NCBI RefSeq assembly: GCF_032118995.1
Contig: NC_092648.1
Span: 19,186,450 to 19,250,449, forward strand
Direction of reading: 5' to 3'
DNA from: Asterias amurensis
Taxonomy: Eukaryota; Echinodermata; Asteroidea; Forcipulatida; Asteriidae
Length of the DNA stretch: 64,000 bases
Shown here: positions 20,785 to 33,373 of the stretch, piece after piece
Numbering within the stretch: position 1 is the first letter of the stretch
How the letters are laid out: each line of letters begins with the position of its first letter
Notes under the pieces: model-generated
What the model saw: the letters and a program-made list of their open reading frames with translations, nothing else
Databases searched by the model: none
Told to the model about the DNA's origin: nothing
Program-made: the position numbers and the translations under genes

Positions 20785-22402
20785 ATAATGGAGACGAACC
20801 CAATGGCAAATTGAAATACTGCATGGAACCACATGGTTGATGTGGGTAAGTGTTAAGGCCATACACCACACAGAGCAACTTTGACAACAAATTTAGAGGC
20901 AACCACTTGCACTTTGGGCACAAGGAACACTGCGGCAGCACCAGAGACATTCTTCTAGCTGTAAATCACCGTTCCCAAGGAGAATTAACTGAAATGTGGA
21001 TAAACTTTCTTCTAAGAGATGGCCTGGAACTGGTTGCCTGTAAATTGTTTTTGCGGCACAGCCTTTGGAGTTAACCAATCTGCAATCCTACAATCCAGTC
21101 CTGCATTGGTAGAACTAAGATTCCAACGAAGGTGTTGGGAAATTAATTGAAGACTTTATTTGACCTTGCCACTTTTTGTATAATTACTTCAGCTCTTCAC
21201 CTTCTTTTGGGAAGAAAAAAAACAGACAAATCACTTTGTGTTAGAGATATTTTATTCCTGATATACTACTGTATTGGAAAACAAATTAAGAGTAGATCTA
21301 GATCTCGATAAATATTCTCAATGCTCTAATGAGAGCCAAATGAGAAGAGAAGATGATAAAGAAACTTCAGTTTTAGATGTGGGAGGAAAACCCCTGAGAA
21401 TTATTCCAGGGAAAACCCACACAGTCAAGTAGGGGCTGAAAACCCAATCCAAAATTATTTAAAAAGAGAAAGCAACTAGCCCTTTCTCTTGAAACATTTT
21501 GAAAAGAAGTTGATCAGCAGAAACAAAATTGTTCTGCCATATTTTATTTTGAGCTACAATCACAGCAAACTGTTGTGCTCATAATTGATTAATATTTATC
21601 ATAATTGTTACGGGACGTTGGGGTAGACGTGACAAGACAAGAATCCAAATATGTACATACATCTTAATGGTGCTTATTTTATTATAGTCATCAACAAATA
21701 TTTTGTAATGCAAAAGTTTTGTTATCGTTAAACATGCATGATGCAATTGGTTCTTACATAGAGTTGAGTTTAAAGGTTGAAACAATCATATTTTCACATA
21801 TCAGACAGACACTTTTTTTCTTACAGTATGTTTCAAGAAGACGAAAACCTGTGCAGGGCTTTATAGAGTTTTTTTTTATAGCTGAAAATCAAACGCAATA
21901 TTTTTTTCTGAAATTTATGATTGAACTCGACTTTAAAATGAGTAGAAAACAGTGTTTCAGTGTCAGTGTCTCCTGAATAGGGTCGTTTGGTACCTCTATT
22001 TGGGTCGGGAGGAGGAGGAAAGGGCGCAAATGTATCCCGAGTGGGTTAGTTTGGGTGACAACAACCATTATCAGCATTAGAAGTTCACACATAATGTTCA
22101 TATTGTGGTAACGCTTCGCCTGTACAAATTACATAAAATAAATCTGTATTTTGATGCAAAGATGCTGTACATTACAAAGTCGTGTTGTAACTTAAAATAC
22201 AATTACTGATTGAAAGTATAAATATGTTTTAACTGCAATGGTTTGTCTTGTGTAATAGTGAGATAGTTATTTGAATACATAATCAATGATTTTGCATGCT
22301 TGATCTGCCCATTTGTTGAATGCTTGAATTGGTTTTTTTCCGGATGTGTTTTTTAAAATTAAATTCAAGAGTCTTTTAAGAATTTGACAAGTCTTGAGCT
22401 GC
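20785..22402 (+). other. 3' UTR / downstream region of the START gene
   Basis: No coding exon is seen after the stop at 20784. Candidate polyadenylation motifs include AATAAA near 22137 and further ones near 24593. The region contains no recognised transposon and is A/T-rich. Where the transcript ends cannot be decided from sequence alone. Confidence 0.4.
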
Positions 22403-22791
22403 TTAAAGGCAGTGGACACTGTTGGTAGTAACTCAAAATAATTATTAGCATAAAACCTTACTTGGAAACAAGTAATGGGGAGAGGTTAATGGTATAAAAC
22501 ATTGTGAGAAACGGCACCCTCTGAAGTGCCATAGTTTTTGAGAAAGAGGTAATTTTCCACGAATTTGATTTTGAGACCTCAGATTTACAACTTGAGGTCT
22601 CGAAATCAACCATCTAAACGCGCACAGCTTCGTGTGACAAAGGTGTGTTTTTTTCTTTCATTATTATCTCGCAAGTTTGATGACCGATTGAGCTCAAATT
22701 TTCACAGGTGTGTTATTTTATGCATTTGTTGAGATACACCAACTCGGAAGGCTAGTCTTTGACAGTTACCAATAGTGTCCACTGCCTTTAA
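22403..22791 (+). mobile_element. TTAA-flanked MITE, family A copy 3
   Basis: A complete element of about 389 bp: TTAA-AGGCAGTGGACACTGTTGG at left and CCAATAGTGTCCACTGCCT-TTAA at right, central hairpin GAGACCTCAGATTTA.../...ACTTGAGGTCTC. It lies in the opposite orientation to copies 1 and 2, judged by the internal GTAATGGGGAGAGGTT motif. Confidence 0.85.
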
Positions 22792-22971
22792 GCACTTCAT
22801 GTGAAGAAAGTGTGGGTTATTAATTTGTTGTGTGTGAATTTATAAATTTATTCCAGATTGTTAAATAACTTTTCAAGACAGGGTCATAGATTGGTAAATA
22901 CTCAAAAACAATGATGATCGTAACAACTTGCATTGTAAGAAGCACTGCAGCTTTGAATAGTATCAACTATT

Positions 22972-23358
22972 TTAAAGGCAGTGGACACTATTGGTAATTA
23001 CTCAAAATAGTTATTAGCATAAAACCTTACTTGGTAACGAGTAATGGGGAGAGGTTGATAGTATAAAACATTGTGAGAAACGGCTCCCTGTGAAGTAACG
23101 TAGTTTTCGAGAAAGAAGTAATTTTCCAAGAATTTGATTTCGAGACCTTAGAATCAAATTTTGAGGTCTCGAAATCAAGCATCTAAAAGCACACAACTTC
23201 GTGTGACAAGGGTGGGTTTTTTTCCCACCATTATCTCGCAACTTTGCCGACCATTTGAGCTCAAATTTTCACAGGTTTGTTATTTCATACATATGTTGAG
23301 ATACACCAAGTGAGAAGACTGGTCTTTGACAATTACCAATCCTGTCCAGTGTCTTTAA
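22972..23358 (+). mobile_element. TTAA-flanked MITE, family A copy 4
   Basis: Complete, about 387 bp, with TTAA at 22972-22975 and 23355-23358. The right end has drifted to CCTGTCCAGTGTCT. It is only 180 bp from copy 3 and in the same orientation. Confidence 0.85.
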
Positions 23359-23990
23359 GAAAGGATTCTCTTCAAAGTAATATGGATGGATAATTTGTCA
23401 CCCCAAAACATTAAAGTTGTGTTGGTGGCCATTAGTGATTGCTGTAACCAGAGATGCAGCTGGTATCCGCTGTCACCTCACTGAGTATGGTAGATACTTG
23501 TGAAAATACTGTCTTGTGACAGTTTTTCCTGTTTTCTCTGCAAGTAGACACTGTATTCAGGCGACGCTTTCACTCATGACTTGTTTAGTATCTTTCTTAA
23601 TAATTATGCCTATAAATCAGCATAATGTTAACAAAAACCAATCTATGACCCTACCTTTAAAGTAATGTTTACATCGTGAGCGACTGTTATTTTCAGACAA
23701 TCACTTCAGTTTGAATATTGTAAATTTGTGTACTTGGTACATGTATCAGTCAAACCAAAAATGGAAACCTTAAATTAAGTATATTAATTTTAATTTTAAT
23801 TAAGCGTTAGTGATTCTCTCCTTTGAAAAAAAAAAAAAAAAAAAAAAGCATGACTAAAATTGTACACAAAATTAAGTTTGAATTCTACCTAATAGTAAGT
23901 TTCAAGCTAAATGTTCTTAACACATTTAATCACCTGTTTTGGGGAGGAGCTTTTTATACACGTAAATGAAAGTATTACAGGTTCCTTCAG

Positions 23991-24169
23991 GGGCCCAATT
24001 TCATAAGGCTGTTAAGCAGAAAATACTGCTAAGCAAATTTCTTTGTTAGGCAAACAATTAGTGGGTCACCAATTGTAACAATGCAAACTTTATGGAGTTT
24101 TTGGCTGGTAACCAGTTTCTGTTAACCAATATTTGTCTGTGCTTAGCAAGTTTTTATGAAATTAGGCCC
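23991..24169. mobile_element. GGGCCC-ended MITE, copy B2
   Basis: GGGCCCAATTTCATAAGGCT at left, TTTTTATGAAATTAGGCCC at right, with mirrored GCTAAGC/GCTTAGC and GGTAACC modules. No coding capacity. Confidence 0.65.
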
Positions 24170-24684
24170 ATACGGTAATACTAAACTAAAACGGTCCAAA
24201 ATGGGAGTACATGTAGCCAAGTACACCTAACCCTATAAATCTGAGTTTTTTACTTAAGGTTGGTTCCGTTTCTAATTTTGTCTTAAGCTAATTTCAAGTA
24301 AATGTTTAGAACTTGCATTATACCAATGAATTTATTAACGATTATTTGAAAATGGCAAATGATTCTTTTGTAACTAAACATTTAAATATTGATAATATTT
24401 AAGTTAATTTCCCAAAGCATGTTTCAGTTTAGTTTTCATACATTCCTGATTTATGTTTATCCTTTTTTAATTTTTGGCAATTTAATGGCAATTTAATTTG
24501 TAAAATGCAACCTTTTTTCAAAATTAGGTTGATACAAAGCTTTGAAGTTTAAATAATGTTTTTGTTTATCTGTCTTCCTCAAATGTTTGAAAATAAAACA
24601 CGAGTAATCCTGCATTGTATATATTTGTGTAGAATGGAACCATTTGATGTACATTGGTGTTCTGTGAAGGATTTCAAAGCTATA

Positions 24685-24881
24685 GGCCCAATATCATAGA
24701 GCTGCTTTTGCTTATCAAAAGTTGCTAAACACACCAAAATTTGCTTACCAGAATTAGGTTACCAGCTAAGATACCATTTCACATGTTTGAAAGGAAATGG
24801 GTATCCTGGTTAGATTTGCATAGCAGAAAAATGTCAAACTGTATTTTTCTGCTTTAAAAGCAGTTCTTTGAAATTGGGCCC
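24685..24881. mobile_element. GGGCCC-ended MITE, copy B3
   Basis: Left end GGCCCAATATCATAGAGCTG, right end CTTTGAAATTGGGCC, with the shared inner motif AGGTTACCAGCTAA. Ends match B1/B2 with more divergence. Confidence 0.55.
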
Positions 24882-25083
24882 AGCGCCTTAATTTTCATCT
24901 TAAAGAAATAATTTATGTGCAGCTGGTAGCTTTCATAGGGGTGTTACACTCCCCAAGCAAAACAACAACAGACAGGGACTGTAAACAAACAAAATAAGCC
25001 TAGAAAAACTCCTTATTTAAATTGACCTGTTGATCCCAAACTAGTGATCAGTTTGAACATGTAACATTCCCTGTGTTAGTTAG

Positions 25084-25272
25084 CCCGGTTCATACTTCCC
25101 TGCAAATGCGAATTAATAGCTAATTTGATGTGAATTTGTCGTCACAATTATCCTTTTGCAGCAATATTTGCAAGTGAGTTGCACGGAGCTGAACTGCTGC
25201 GAAATTCGTTGTGAATTTTGTGACATCAACAGTCGCTTCGCATTCGCATTCGCAGGAAGTATGAACCAGGCT
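25084..25272. mobile_element. Inverted-repeat MITE with CCGGTTCATACTTCC ends
   Basis: CCCGGTTCATACTTCCCTGC at left pairs with GCAGGAAGTATGAACCAGG at right. GCGAATT and TTCGCATTCGC modules sit just inside. A partial relative (GCAGGAAGTATGAACCAGG) is at about 619-637 in the START gene. Confidence 0.6.
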
Positions 25273-26578
25273 TTAATGTTCAGACCTGCATTTTACTAAA
25301 CTTGCATCTCCGTTGTGTGTGGTTGGGTCTTATGTTTTTGTTGGTGTGCAGGTTTTGTTTTCGTTTTTTTTATGGGGGGATGGGGGTGACACGGTAGTTA
25401 ATTTATACAGCTATAGTATCAGTATCCCATGCACTCTAGTTCAGACAGGTTTGAAATTTCAGCCCCAGTTTTAAGTTTATTTTAATTAAAAAGGGGTATT
25501 GTTGTAATCTCATGTATAACCAAGCCGGCTTGCAAAAACATGTGAGCTTTGAGGACCTAAGTTTCATAATTTTTACAGCATAGCACCCGAGATCAAAAGT
25601 TCACGAAACATCAGCCAATTGCACTGAACACCTTGGTCATGTTGGACGGTATAGAATGTCACCAATCAACTAATTTTCCTCTTGAATGAGCAGCCATTAC
25701 TAGTGTCGTTTAAAGATACATTTACCTTGCGATAATTTTCTGGAAAATAAAGTGTCCGTTGTTATCGCTTAGCATTTTCTTTAAAGATGAAGTACTGGGC
25801 ACCGATAACTACAGGAGATGTTTTTGTACAAACATTGTCACTTTTAAGAAAAGTGTGTTAAAATCTGCTCTATGTCAAAGGTTAAAGAGTAGTACCAGAC
25901 TAGACATTTCAGTTAAAATGAAACTGTTATGTGCGTTAGCTTGGCTTATTGCAAAAAACATATCAAGGTGTACAGAGAAAGACCGAATACTAACCCAGAG
26001 TTCACCATTTTCCTACAAGTTATTTTCAGTAGGGTTTTTGCCATAATTTTGATAAAGGTCTCTTTGAGGCGAGTCACCAAGAATAATTGAATCCTTTGAG
26101 AAACATTCTGCAGGTATCGACACTGCTTTGTAGGGGAAAACACTCAAAAATTATATTAACAATGGTTAATTGATTTAAAGAATCTTTAAACAGTACAAGA
26201 GGGGTATCGATGGCTAAGAAATAAGACCACATTAAGCTTTGGTTCAATGCTTTCCTGGGTTGCCTGCAACAGATATCTTTGCTGGTCGACAAGCAACTCT
26301 TGCCATATAGTAACCAAATTATTTGAAAGTTTTGTTCGCAGTGGTTATCAACTCATATGTTATAGAGCAGTGTTTCATCATTGTTTAGACCACAATGACT
26401 ACTTATTGAACAACTTTTGTCAGCCCAACACAAGTTTGAGCCTATTTTTGGGGTAACAAACAGTTGTTTGTAGGCCTACTGCATCTGAACCTGCCAGTCG
26501 AAACATCAAGTATTTACATCAGTTGAATAATCAGTAACTTATCATCGCATTTTGTGGAATCTTTGTTACCCATGTAAC

Positions 26579-27073
26579 ATGATTGAGAAACCAAATGTGT
26601 ATTCTAATCGAGTACAGAAAGCAATCCGTATAAATGAGTCAGAGTCTGCACGGCTCAGAGAAAAACTAAACATTCTTGAGGCACAACGCAGACTCCAGGT
26701 CCTGCGCTCCGAGAACCGACAGCGAATCCTTCGCTGGACGCTCCACTCTGTCCGCCAATCTACCGGTACGATGTTCCCCGATGAACCGGACCCCCGAAAC
26801 CACGCAGGAACGTCATTATTCTTGTATGGAGCACCTGTCGATAAGAGAAAGAGGACCTACCAGAGAGAAAACTCCCGGCAAAGTTTACTGAGCGGCCACC
26901 AAGCTACATGTCCCTGCCGTAAAATGTCGCAGGACACAAGTTCCAGGGGATCATGTTCATGTCGTTGCCAGCCCTTGAAGCTCCCAGATCTTCCCCGAAC
27001 CCAGCCAGGATTCAGTCTGTACTTCTCCGAGATGTCAATTGCAAGTTCCTCACCGACTCCTTCTGAGAACTAG
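26579..27073 (+). CDS. Orphan single-exon reading frame, 164 residues, function unknown
   Basis: ATG at 26579 (A at -3) to TAG at 27071-27073. The product is not one I recognise. The N-terminal third is charged and helix-prone (SARLREKLNILEAQRRLQ, LRSENRQRILRW), suggesting a short coiled coil. The middle is basic (DKRKRTYQRENSRQ). The C-terminal half holds a cysteine cluster (CPCRK then SCSCRC) and a Ser/Pro-rich end. Base composition is clearly more G/C-rich than the flanking A/T-rich DNA, which supports coding. The frame stays open about 48 bases upstream of the ATG, with an AG at 26533-26534, so it could instead be the last exon of a longer gene. No signal peptide or membrane segment is obvious. 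Confidence 0.5.
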   Translation: MIEKPNVYSNRVQKAIRINESESARLREKLNILEAQRRLQVLRSENRQRILRWTLHSVRQSTGTMFPDEPDPRNHAGTSLFLYGAPVDKRKRTYQRENSRQSLLSGHQATCPCRKMSQDTSSRGSCSCRCQPLKLPDLPRTQPGFSLYFSEMSIASSSPTPSEN

Positions 27074-27282
27074 AAAGGGACATCACTTGACTTATAACAG
27101 ACCTAGATGGCAGATCATCTTGAGTTCACACGGATCTGGGCAATAACTTGCCCAGTCTCAAAAGACCACAGCTTCAACGCGAACCTACTGTAAAAGATTA
27201 GCTAAAAATGTTAGAGTCTGTCAGTTTTACTAAAAAGTAGCTGTTAGTCCAGTAGATAAAAAAAGAAAGGTAGTGTTAGCAC

Positions 27283-27574
27283 TTAAAGGCAGTGGACACT
27301 AGTGGTTATTACTCAAAATAATGATTAGCATAAAACTTTACTTTGTAACGAGTAATGGGGAGCTGTTGATAGTATAAAACATTGTGAGAAAGTTCCCTCT
27401 GAAGTAGAGTAGTTTCGAGAAAAAGTAATTTTCCACAAACTTGATTTCGAGACCTCAGAATTAGGTCCAATTGAGCTCAAATTTGCACAAGTTTGTTATT
27501 TTATGCGCGAGTTGAGATACACCAGTTGAAAAGACTGGTCTGTGACAATTACCGATAGTGTCCAGTGTCTGTAA
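27283..27574 (+). mobile_element. TTAA MITE, family A copy 5, internally deleted
   Basis: The left end TTAA-AGGCAGTGGACACTAGTGG is intact. The right end reads GATAGTGTCCAGTGTCTGTAA, so its TTAA has decayed. The middle, including one side of the central hairpin, is missing. Confidence 0.7.
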
Positions 27575-28493
27575 AGACTAACTTATTACATGAAAAATGC
27601 ATGAGCTTTCGTAGCAACAACTACATCTGATACGAAATTTATGCAGTTTTTTTATTTTTTATTTTTTAGGCTTTAAGTGCTACCACTACCTTCCTAGTTT
27701 GAAACTTTATCACAAGGTTATCAATTAATACCAGTTTTGTAAACTAGTGTTTTTTGATACACAAATCGCTATAGATTTTACTAGCCATTTTCAGTGAAAA
27801 AAAAACACACACCAAAAAACAACTCATGAATTTAACCAGTACAAAATCAGCATGCAATACAGCAGAGTAGGCGCATTTACAGATTTTTGGCTATTGTTAG
27901 ATCGCTGTAATTTATTCACAGATTCGTTTGAATTCAACCATTTTTTAGCTCTTTTAAAATTTAAAGAGAGATCTAGTCTATTGTAGATCAAAAAGATTGC
28001 TGCAAATGCTTGCCCCCAAAACGAACATGAACACTACCGCCTGCTGCGAAAAAGCTGCTGCAAGTTTGAATGTCTTTCAAGTGAACTGTTGTTGAATTAT
28101 CTTGTTTAAATATAACTCAAAAGAACACGACTGAGGACCTTTAAATTTTGTGCAAAAAACAACAACATTGCGTTCTTTGAATTGGCAACCTATTTGTTGA
28201 AAAAGACAGGGAAACTTACAAATAATAAGCAACTGTTTTGTGGAGGGGGAGGGTGATCTACAACATTTTTTTCCCTCTAGTCTAATCAGCCACTAAATAG
28301 GAACTTCATTTTCAGTAGGTTTTCTGATTGAAACATATTTTATTGTTTTGCATATTTGCCAATCGTCAAAGTTTGTCTTCAAGCAAAAACAAACAAAAAC
28401 ACTTCTTGTAAAGATAATCACTATCGGTATGATATCTTATTAATATTCTAAATAACATTACCACAAGTAGTCGGCTACAAAGAATTGGCTACT

Positions 28494-28721
28494 GGGCCCA
28501 ATTTCATGTCTCTGCTTACCGCACTTTGCACTTACGCATCACCATTCTCCACTTATGAGCAAGGGCTGAATTTATGCGATAGCTGCATAAGCACAGAATG
28601 CCTAGTAACTTGGAGTATGCACACCACTAACCCGTGAACTATGCTGGACGTAAGCACAGAGTTCCCTGCTTCTGCAAGCGCCGTTTTTGCTTACGGTAAG
28701 CAGAGCCATGAAATTGAGCTC
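28494..28721. mobile_element. GGGCCC-ended MITE, copy B4
   Basis: GGGCCCAATTTCATGTCTCT at left and CAGAGCCATGAAATTGAGCT at right, with inner TGCTTACCG/CGGTAAGCA arms. Shares the outer ends of B1 but a different interior. Confidence 0.6.
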
Positions 28722-28962
28722 TGGCTAAGGGCAAATTGATCCTATTGAGCCCAGTGAACCAAAGTGAGGTTCACTAATTTAAGTAAGTTTTGGTCTAATC
28801 ACTTATTAAGTGTACAAAGCGAACTTCACTAAGGTGGCTATGTGTTCCTCATTCTTTTTGCATGTAATTTAAGTCAGCTTTATTTTAATATTTTTAAAAC
28901 AAAATAACATGTATTTGATACACAAGTTGCACAATTTAGGCACTTATAGGCCGCTTCAACAA

Positions 28963-29246
28963 GGAGCAAGTTCGAGTGTGCACCATGGTTGAATAAACTT
29001 ACTATTTTGACTCAAACCCAGGATGGTTGACCACTGGTCATCGGTGATAGCTTGTCAATGCTTACATGTGTTAAGTACAGCACAAACACCGACACTATAG
29101 CGAAAACCTGGAGGGCAATAGGGAGTGTTGAAAACCATGGTACCGATGGTTGACGGCTTCCAAACAAGTCTTTTTAGTGAGTGCGTCACTGCGCCTGTAT
29201 GTTGTTGTGCAGTATTCAACTAAAGTTGCACACTCGAACTTGCTCA
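28963..29246. mobile_element. Inverted-repeat element with GAGCAAGTTCGAGTGTGCA ends
   Basis: GGAGCAAGTTCGAGTGTGCA followed by GGTTGAATA at left is complementary to TATTCAACTAAAGTTG and CACTCGAACTTGCTC at right. About 284 bp. The open frame from 29150 across its right part is incidental. Confidence 0.6.
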
Positions 29247-29249
29247 TAG

Positions 29250-31430
29250 CACAAACAAAATACTACACCCGTTTCAGACAGGCGCACAAGAATCGCACCA
29301 AACCAACTAGATTAGGAGCGACCCAAATACATTTTGGTTTCAGACAAGCAAACTCAACATCACATTTACATTAGGTCGGCTCATGACAAGATTGACATCT
29401 GATACCAAGGCGTTCCAGAGTTGTTCCGAACGACTGCAACGGTTGATCTTTCAACTTCTAGTGTGCCAGACGCTCCTAACTTTTTGGCATGTGACTTGTC
29501 TCACTTTTCTTGTCCGAATTTAGTTCGGCGCAACTCTTGAGCACCTTTCTGCAACGGGTGTTATTTATCAGAATAAGGTTACCAGCTTAATACCAAGTTA
29601 CATCTACCATCTTTGACTGTCCAATATTCTAGTTAATTTTGCTAAGTAGAGTATTGTTAAGTAAAATTGTTCCCTAGCTAAAAATAAGTTTAATAAACAT
29701 AACAACTTTTTACGATTCAAAACTACATTCTGTAGTACACATTTTATTGTTATCACAAATCTAAACCTTGACAATAATTACGGACATAGCTTGAAATGTT
29801 TATATAATTGCGTAGCCATTTTGTTTTGTCTTTTTCAACAGTGTAAGACTGTCTGAATCAAGCGACTTCGGCTAAGGCTGTCTTGGTTGTTTAGGAATGA
29901 GCGTCTTTAATCATTCCTGCCATTGCCACTGCTGAAGTCGTCAATTCGGACAAACTAACAGAGACTATGTTATTTTACCCAAAGTTAGAGCCCTGCATTT
30001 AAAATATATCATTTGCATCTAGTCAGTGTGAATTATGTGAAACAAGGTGTTGCATGCCTGCAGAACACATGTCCGACAACATTTAAGAATGTTTGCTACA
30101 TTCAAAGGAAACCTAGACTTGACTGTAAACAGACAATAGTTAAAATTTTATTTTTAAATTGCCGTAAGATTTCTTCAAATAAAATACAGTAAACATTCAC
30201 TTAAAAATTGTACAATAACTAGTTTACAATTATCTATTTCAGTTCAAGTTGGTTTTTTGAGCATGCCAATAGACAAAATGCATGTTTTATAAAATGGCCG
30301 TTTCATTATTTTTTTGCGCAGATTAAATAGTGGTCGGTGCTGAGGGCAAGGCGTTAGTAATGAAATATTAATAGTGAAATTTTTATGGTTTTAGTGCAAG
30401 GGTTAGGTTTAAGTGTTAGGGTTTAGTTAAGTGTAAGGGTGATGCGGACTGGGCTTGGTTTCACAAAACACTAAGATTCATTTCAACAAATAATTATTAC
30501 CGTAGTAAACTGTACTGTAATTAATGTGACATCACACTTTGCTTAATAGCAATTAACATTTACATGATCAATCTTAGCTCAGCTCTTTGTGAAACCTATC
30601 CCTGGTGCTGTGATAGTGGGCATGGTTTGTGCTCGCATTGCAACAGAGTCCTATACTAATGCTTTTTGCTAAAACATGCCTTCTGTCTATTTTGCACTCA
30701 AATATTCACATCTTTGAACTATTTTTATCAAACTATGTGTAGAGCTTGCGTCACTAGTTAATATGAAGGGCCTTCAACAATTCAGATTGATTTACTCATA
30801 CAAAAAGAAGTTTATTACACCAGACTATTAAGTTGTGAACAATAGCAAAGTTTTTGGGAACAGATTTTGTCACGTTTACTACCATCATCAATTTATCAAA
30901 ATGACTGAGCTTTTCTTGCCATCATTTCAAACTTGCTTGAGAAACAATTTGGCGACTTTGTCCGAATGCTAGCAATTATTAGTAATTGTTGACATTTTCT
31001 TAGTTTTTAAGTCAAAAAACTCTTCATAATTTGGTATTTTAGGTAACCCAATTTGGTTGTTTGCTTCTCTTTAACAAAATCTGTTACCAACTTCAGAGTT
31101 GTAAAGCTACTTCTGACGCCATCAAAATCCAAAGGGTATTGTACTTTAATTAAGTGAATAAAATTTTCCACGCACCAACAATGCTTGGCATGAAACAAGG
31201 CGCGCCAATTTTATCAAATAGTACTCAGCTACGCTGTACAAAATAGTATTGGAGTTTGATGGCTTCATTCATTTTTTTTTAGTTTAAAACAAGAAACGAA
31301 TGTTGTATCTTAATTACTGGCTGTGGATTTGGCTTGATCATCTCGTAACATGCATTAAAGCATTTGACCCATAGCAACCGGTGCAGCCATAGCCACAGTC
31401 GCAAAGTTCAGATGCCCTAAGATTGTCCAC
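29250..31430. other. A/T-rich intergenic DNA with two small inverted repeats
   Basis: No coding signal. At 29849-29955 GTCTGAATCAAGCGACTTCG pairs with CTGAAGTCGTCAATTCGGAC. At 30451-30604 a second TTTCACAAA...TTTGTGAAA element, related to 4466-4606, is present. A short patch near 30400 carries a GTTAGG-like repeat (GGGTTAGGTTTAAGTGTTAG). The rest shows nothing recognisable. Confidence 0.45.
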
Positions 31431-31479
31431 TCCTCGAGTGTCTCGGTGGATTAAGACATTTTCCAGCTGCTTCAGTCCA

Positions 31480-32060
31480 ACATGTGAAGAATCATCTGGC
31501 TAGACTTGACTCTGTCTTCGGCGAATTGCGAGTTGGCGAGTCCAAAAAAGTGTTACCGTTAGTCACAAATTGTTGCATCAATGTTCCTGTGTCACGCGAA
31601 TTGTTAAACTTCTGGCAAAAAGTTATGTAGCTCAGGTTTCTTCAGTTCCTCAGCTCGATGCACAGTCCAAAAAGCACAAGTTGGCCCAATGTCACTGCAA
31701 CAGTCGGAACTTTCCAGACCAATCGTTGAACTTGTACTTATAGAGAGTCATTTAGCCAAACATAGTTCTTCAGCTTGTGACAAACCGTCCAAAAAGTGTT
31801 AGTTGGCGTCCATAAACAGTTGAACTTGTGATGCAGTGGAGAGTCAGCAAGGCTATAGTCTTGACAAAGTCTTTCAGCTGTGGCACATGGTCCAAAGAGC
31901 GTTGGTTATAAACCTCAACATCCATACGTCAATTGATACATCACTTGATACGTCACTTGTTGCTTAGATTCTTCGAGCCAGGCACAGTCTGTCTTCAGCT
32001 GGTTGCACACAGTCCAAAAAGTGTTGATCAACCTCAGGATTGAATGTATGTCATCTCCAA
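31480..32060 (+). repeat. Degenerate ~115-bp tandem repeat
   Basis: Five or so diverged units share TTCAGCT..TG.CACA followed by GTCCAAAAAGTGTT. The matches are near 31538, 31665, 31783, 31892 and 32012. Spacing is irregular, indicating an old array. Confidence 0.5.
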
Positions 32061-33249
32061 GGATATCGTCTCAATCTGTGGTACAAAATGATATTCAAAG
32101 ATTTATTTCTTTTAAATATTGAAGTACAAATCACTTGTTCGGAGAAATAGTAAAGTCTGAAATGATTCTGCAAGAAATTCTCCTCCAGCTCAACTCGCAT
32201 CAATACAAAACATGATGCAACATTCCAGGTTTTGGTTGTATTTTTGTTTTGTTTTTAAGACCTTTTCTGAAAATAAAATTGACCTCCAACTTTGAAGAAG
32301 TTTTTTCGCCAGTTGGTTTTGTTGTTTTTATTTCAAACTAAAGGATGGGAATGGATGTATTCTTTCAATTTGACGGTTCAAAACCTTCAAAGGTGTAAAC
32401 TCTGAAACAATAACTCCTTTTTGCTCATTTAACTCCAACAATTTGTTTTGGAATTGTTTACACTTTTTTTATTAAAGTTTAGTATCTCGGTTGTGACCGC
32501 TAAATGATGATGATCTTTAAATTGTCCAAAATGTCTGGATGTATTTCAAATAAACAGTTTTCTTAAAACCAAATTTACCTGTTGAAGACATCCTTAAGAC
32601 TTGATGATGGCTAGCCATTCTACTTTTGGAGACTTCATCTGACAATGGTATTAGCCTAAATGAGAACAAAATATAAATATTGTTTTAAATAAAAGCATAA
32701 TTCATACCCTGGGGTTTGCAAAAATAGCATAATCGAAGAGTTGGCCTATGTTTGCCTTTTTCTTGACGACTGTAAATGTATATTTTGAGTGGGGGATTTT
32801 GTGCCGGTTTCACTCTTTTTGGGTGAATCTCCCATGTACTAATACAATGGTGCAGGTTGCGTCTCCATAACGTTTCTCAATACATGTGAAATTTATGAAG
32901 AAATGATTCAACTGCACTGTATGACTATTGTCAGAAAGTGATGAATCCGCTCGGCCAAAATGTTTTAAGAAAAATTGCGATTGAACTATGTTTTAAAGCT
33001 CAGTAGTGTAGTGGTAGAGGACATCTGCTCTGAATGAAGAAAACTGGGATAGATTTATAAACGGAAAACAGGAAATTCCCTTACCTTTTATAAAAGAGAA
33101 GAGTCGCTCGTTCACCAGAAACATTGTAGATTTTCGGAAGCAACTTCAGGTTTCAGACGACTGCATAAGGAGATGTGGAGTTGACAACACTCGCTGTATC
33201 ATGCAAGTAAAGAAGATAACAATGATTTACTTCAATAGCAAGGTTCATG

Positions 33250-33373
33250 GTGTGTAAATCTCTTTCGAGAAGTTTTGGTTCTGAAACCGATGGTTAACAT
33301 ATCAACTTGTTTAAGAGTTGTCAACAACCGTTTTTTTTTTCCAGAACCAAAACTACGTAAAAGAGATTTACAC
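33250..33373. other. Long hairpin, arms of ~33 bp
   Basis: TGTGTAAATCTCTTTCGAGA continuing to GTTTTGGTTCTG at left pairs with CAGAACCAAAACTACGTAAA continuing to GAGATTTACACA at right, with only a few mismatches and a loop of about 58 bases. The fold has the general shape of a small-RNA precursor or a decayed palindromic element. Confidence 0.5.

Noticed and set aside
29150..29374. 74-residue plus-strand frame
   Set aside because: It covers the right arm of the inverted-repeat element at 28963-29246, and the composition shows no coding signal.
30395..30440. Telomere-like repeat near 30.4 kb
   Set aside because: Only a few irregular GTTAGG-like words; far too short and imperfect for an interstitial telomeric array.
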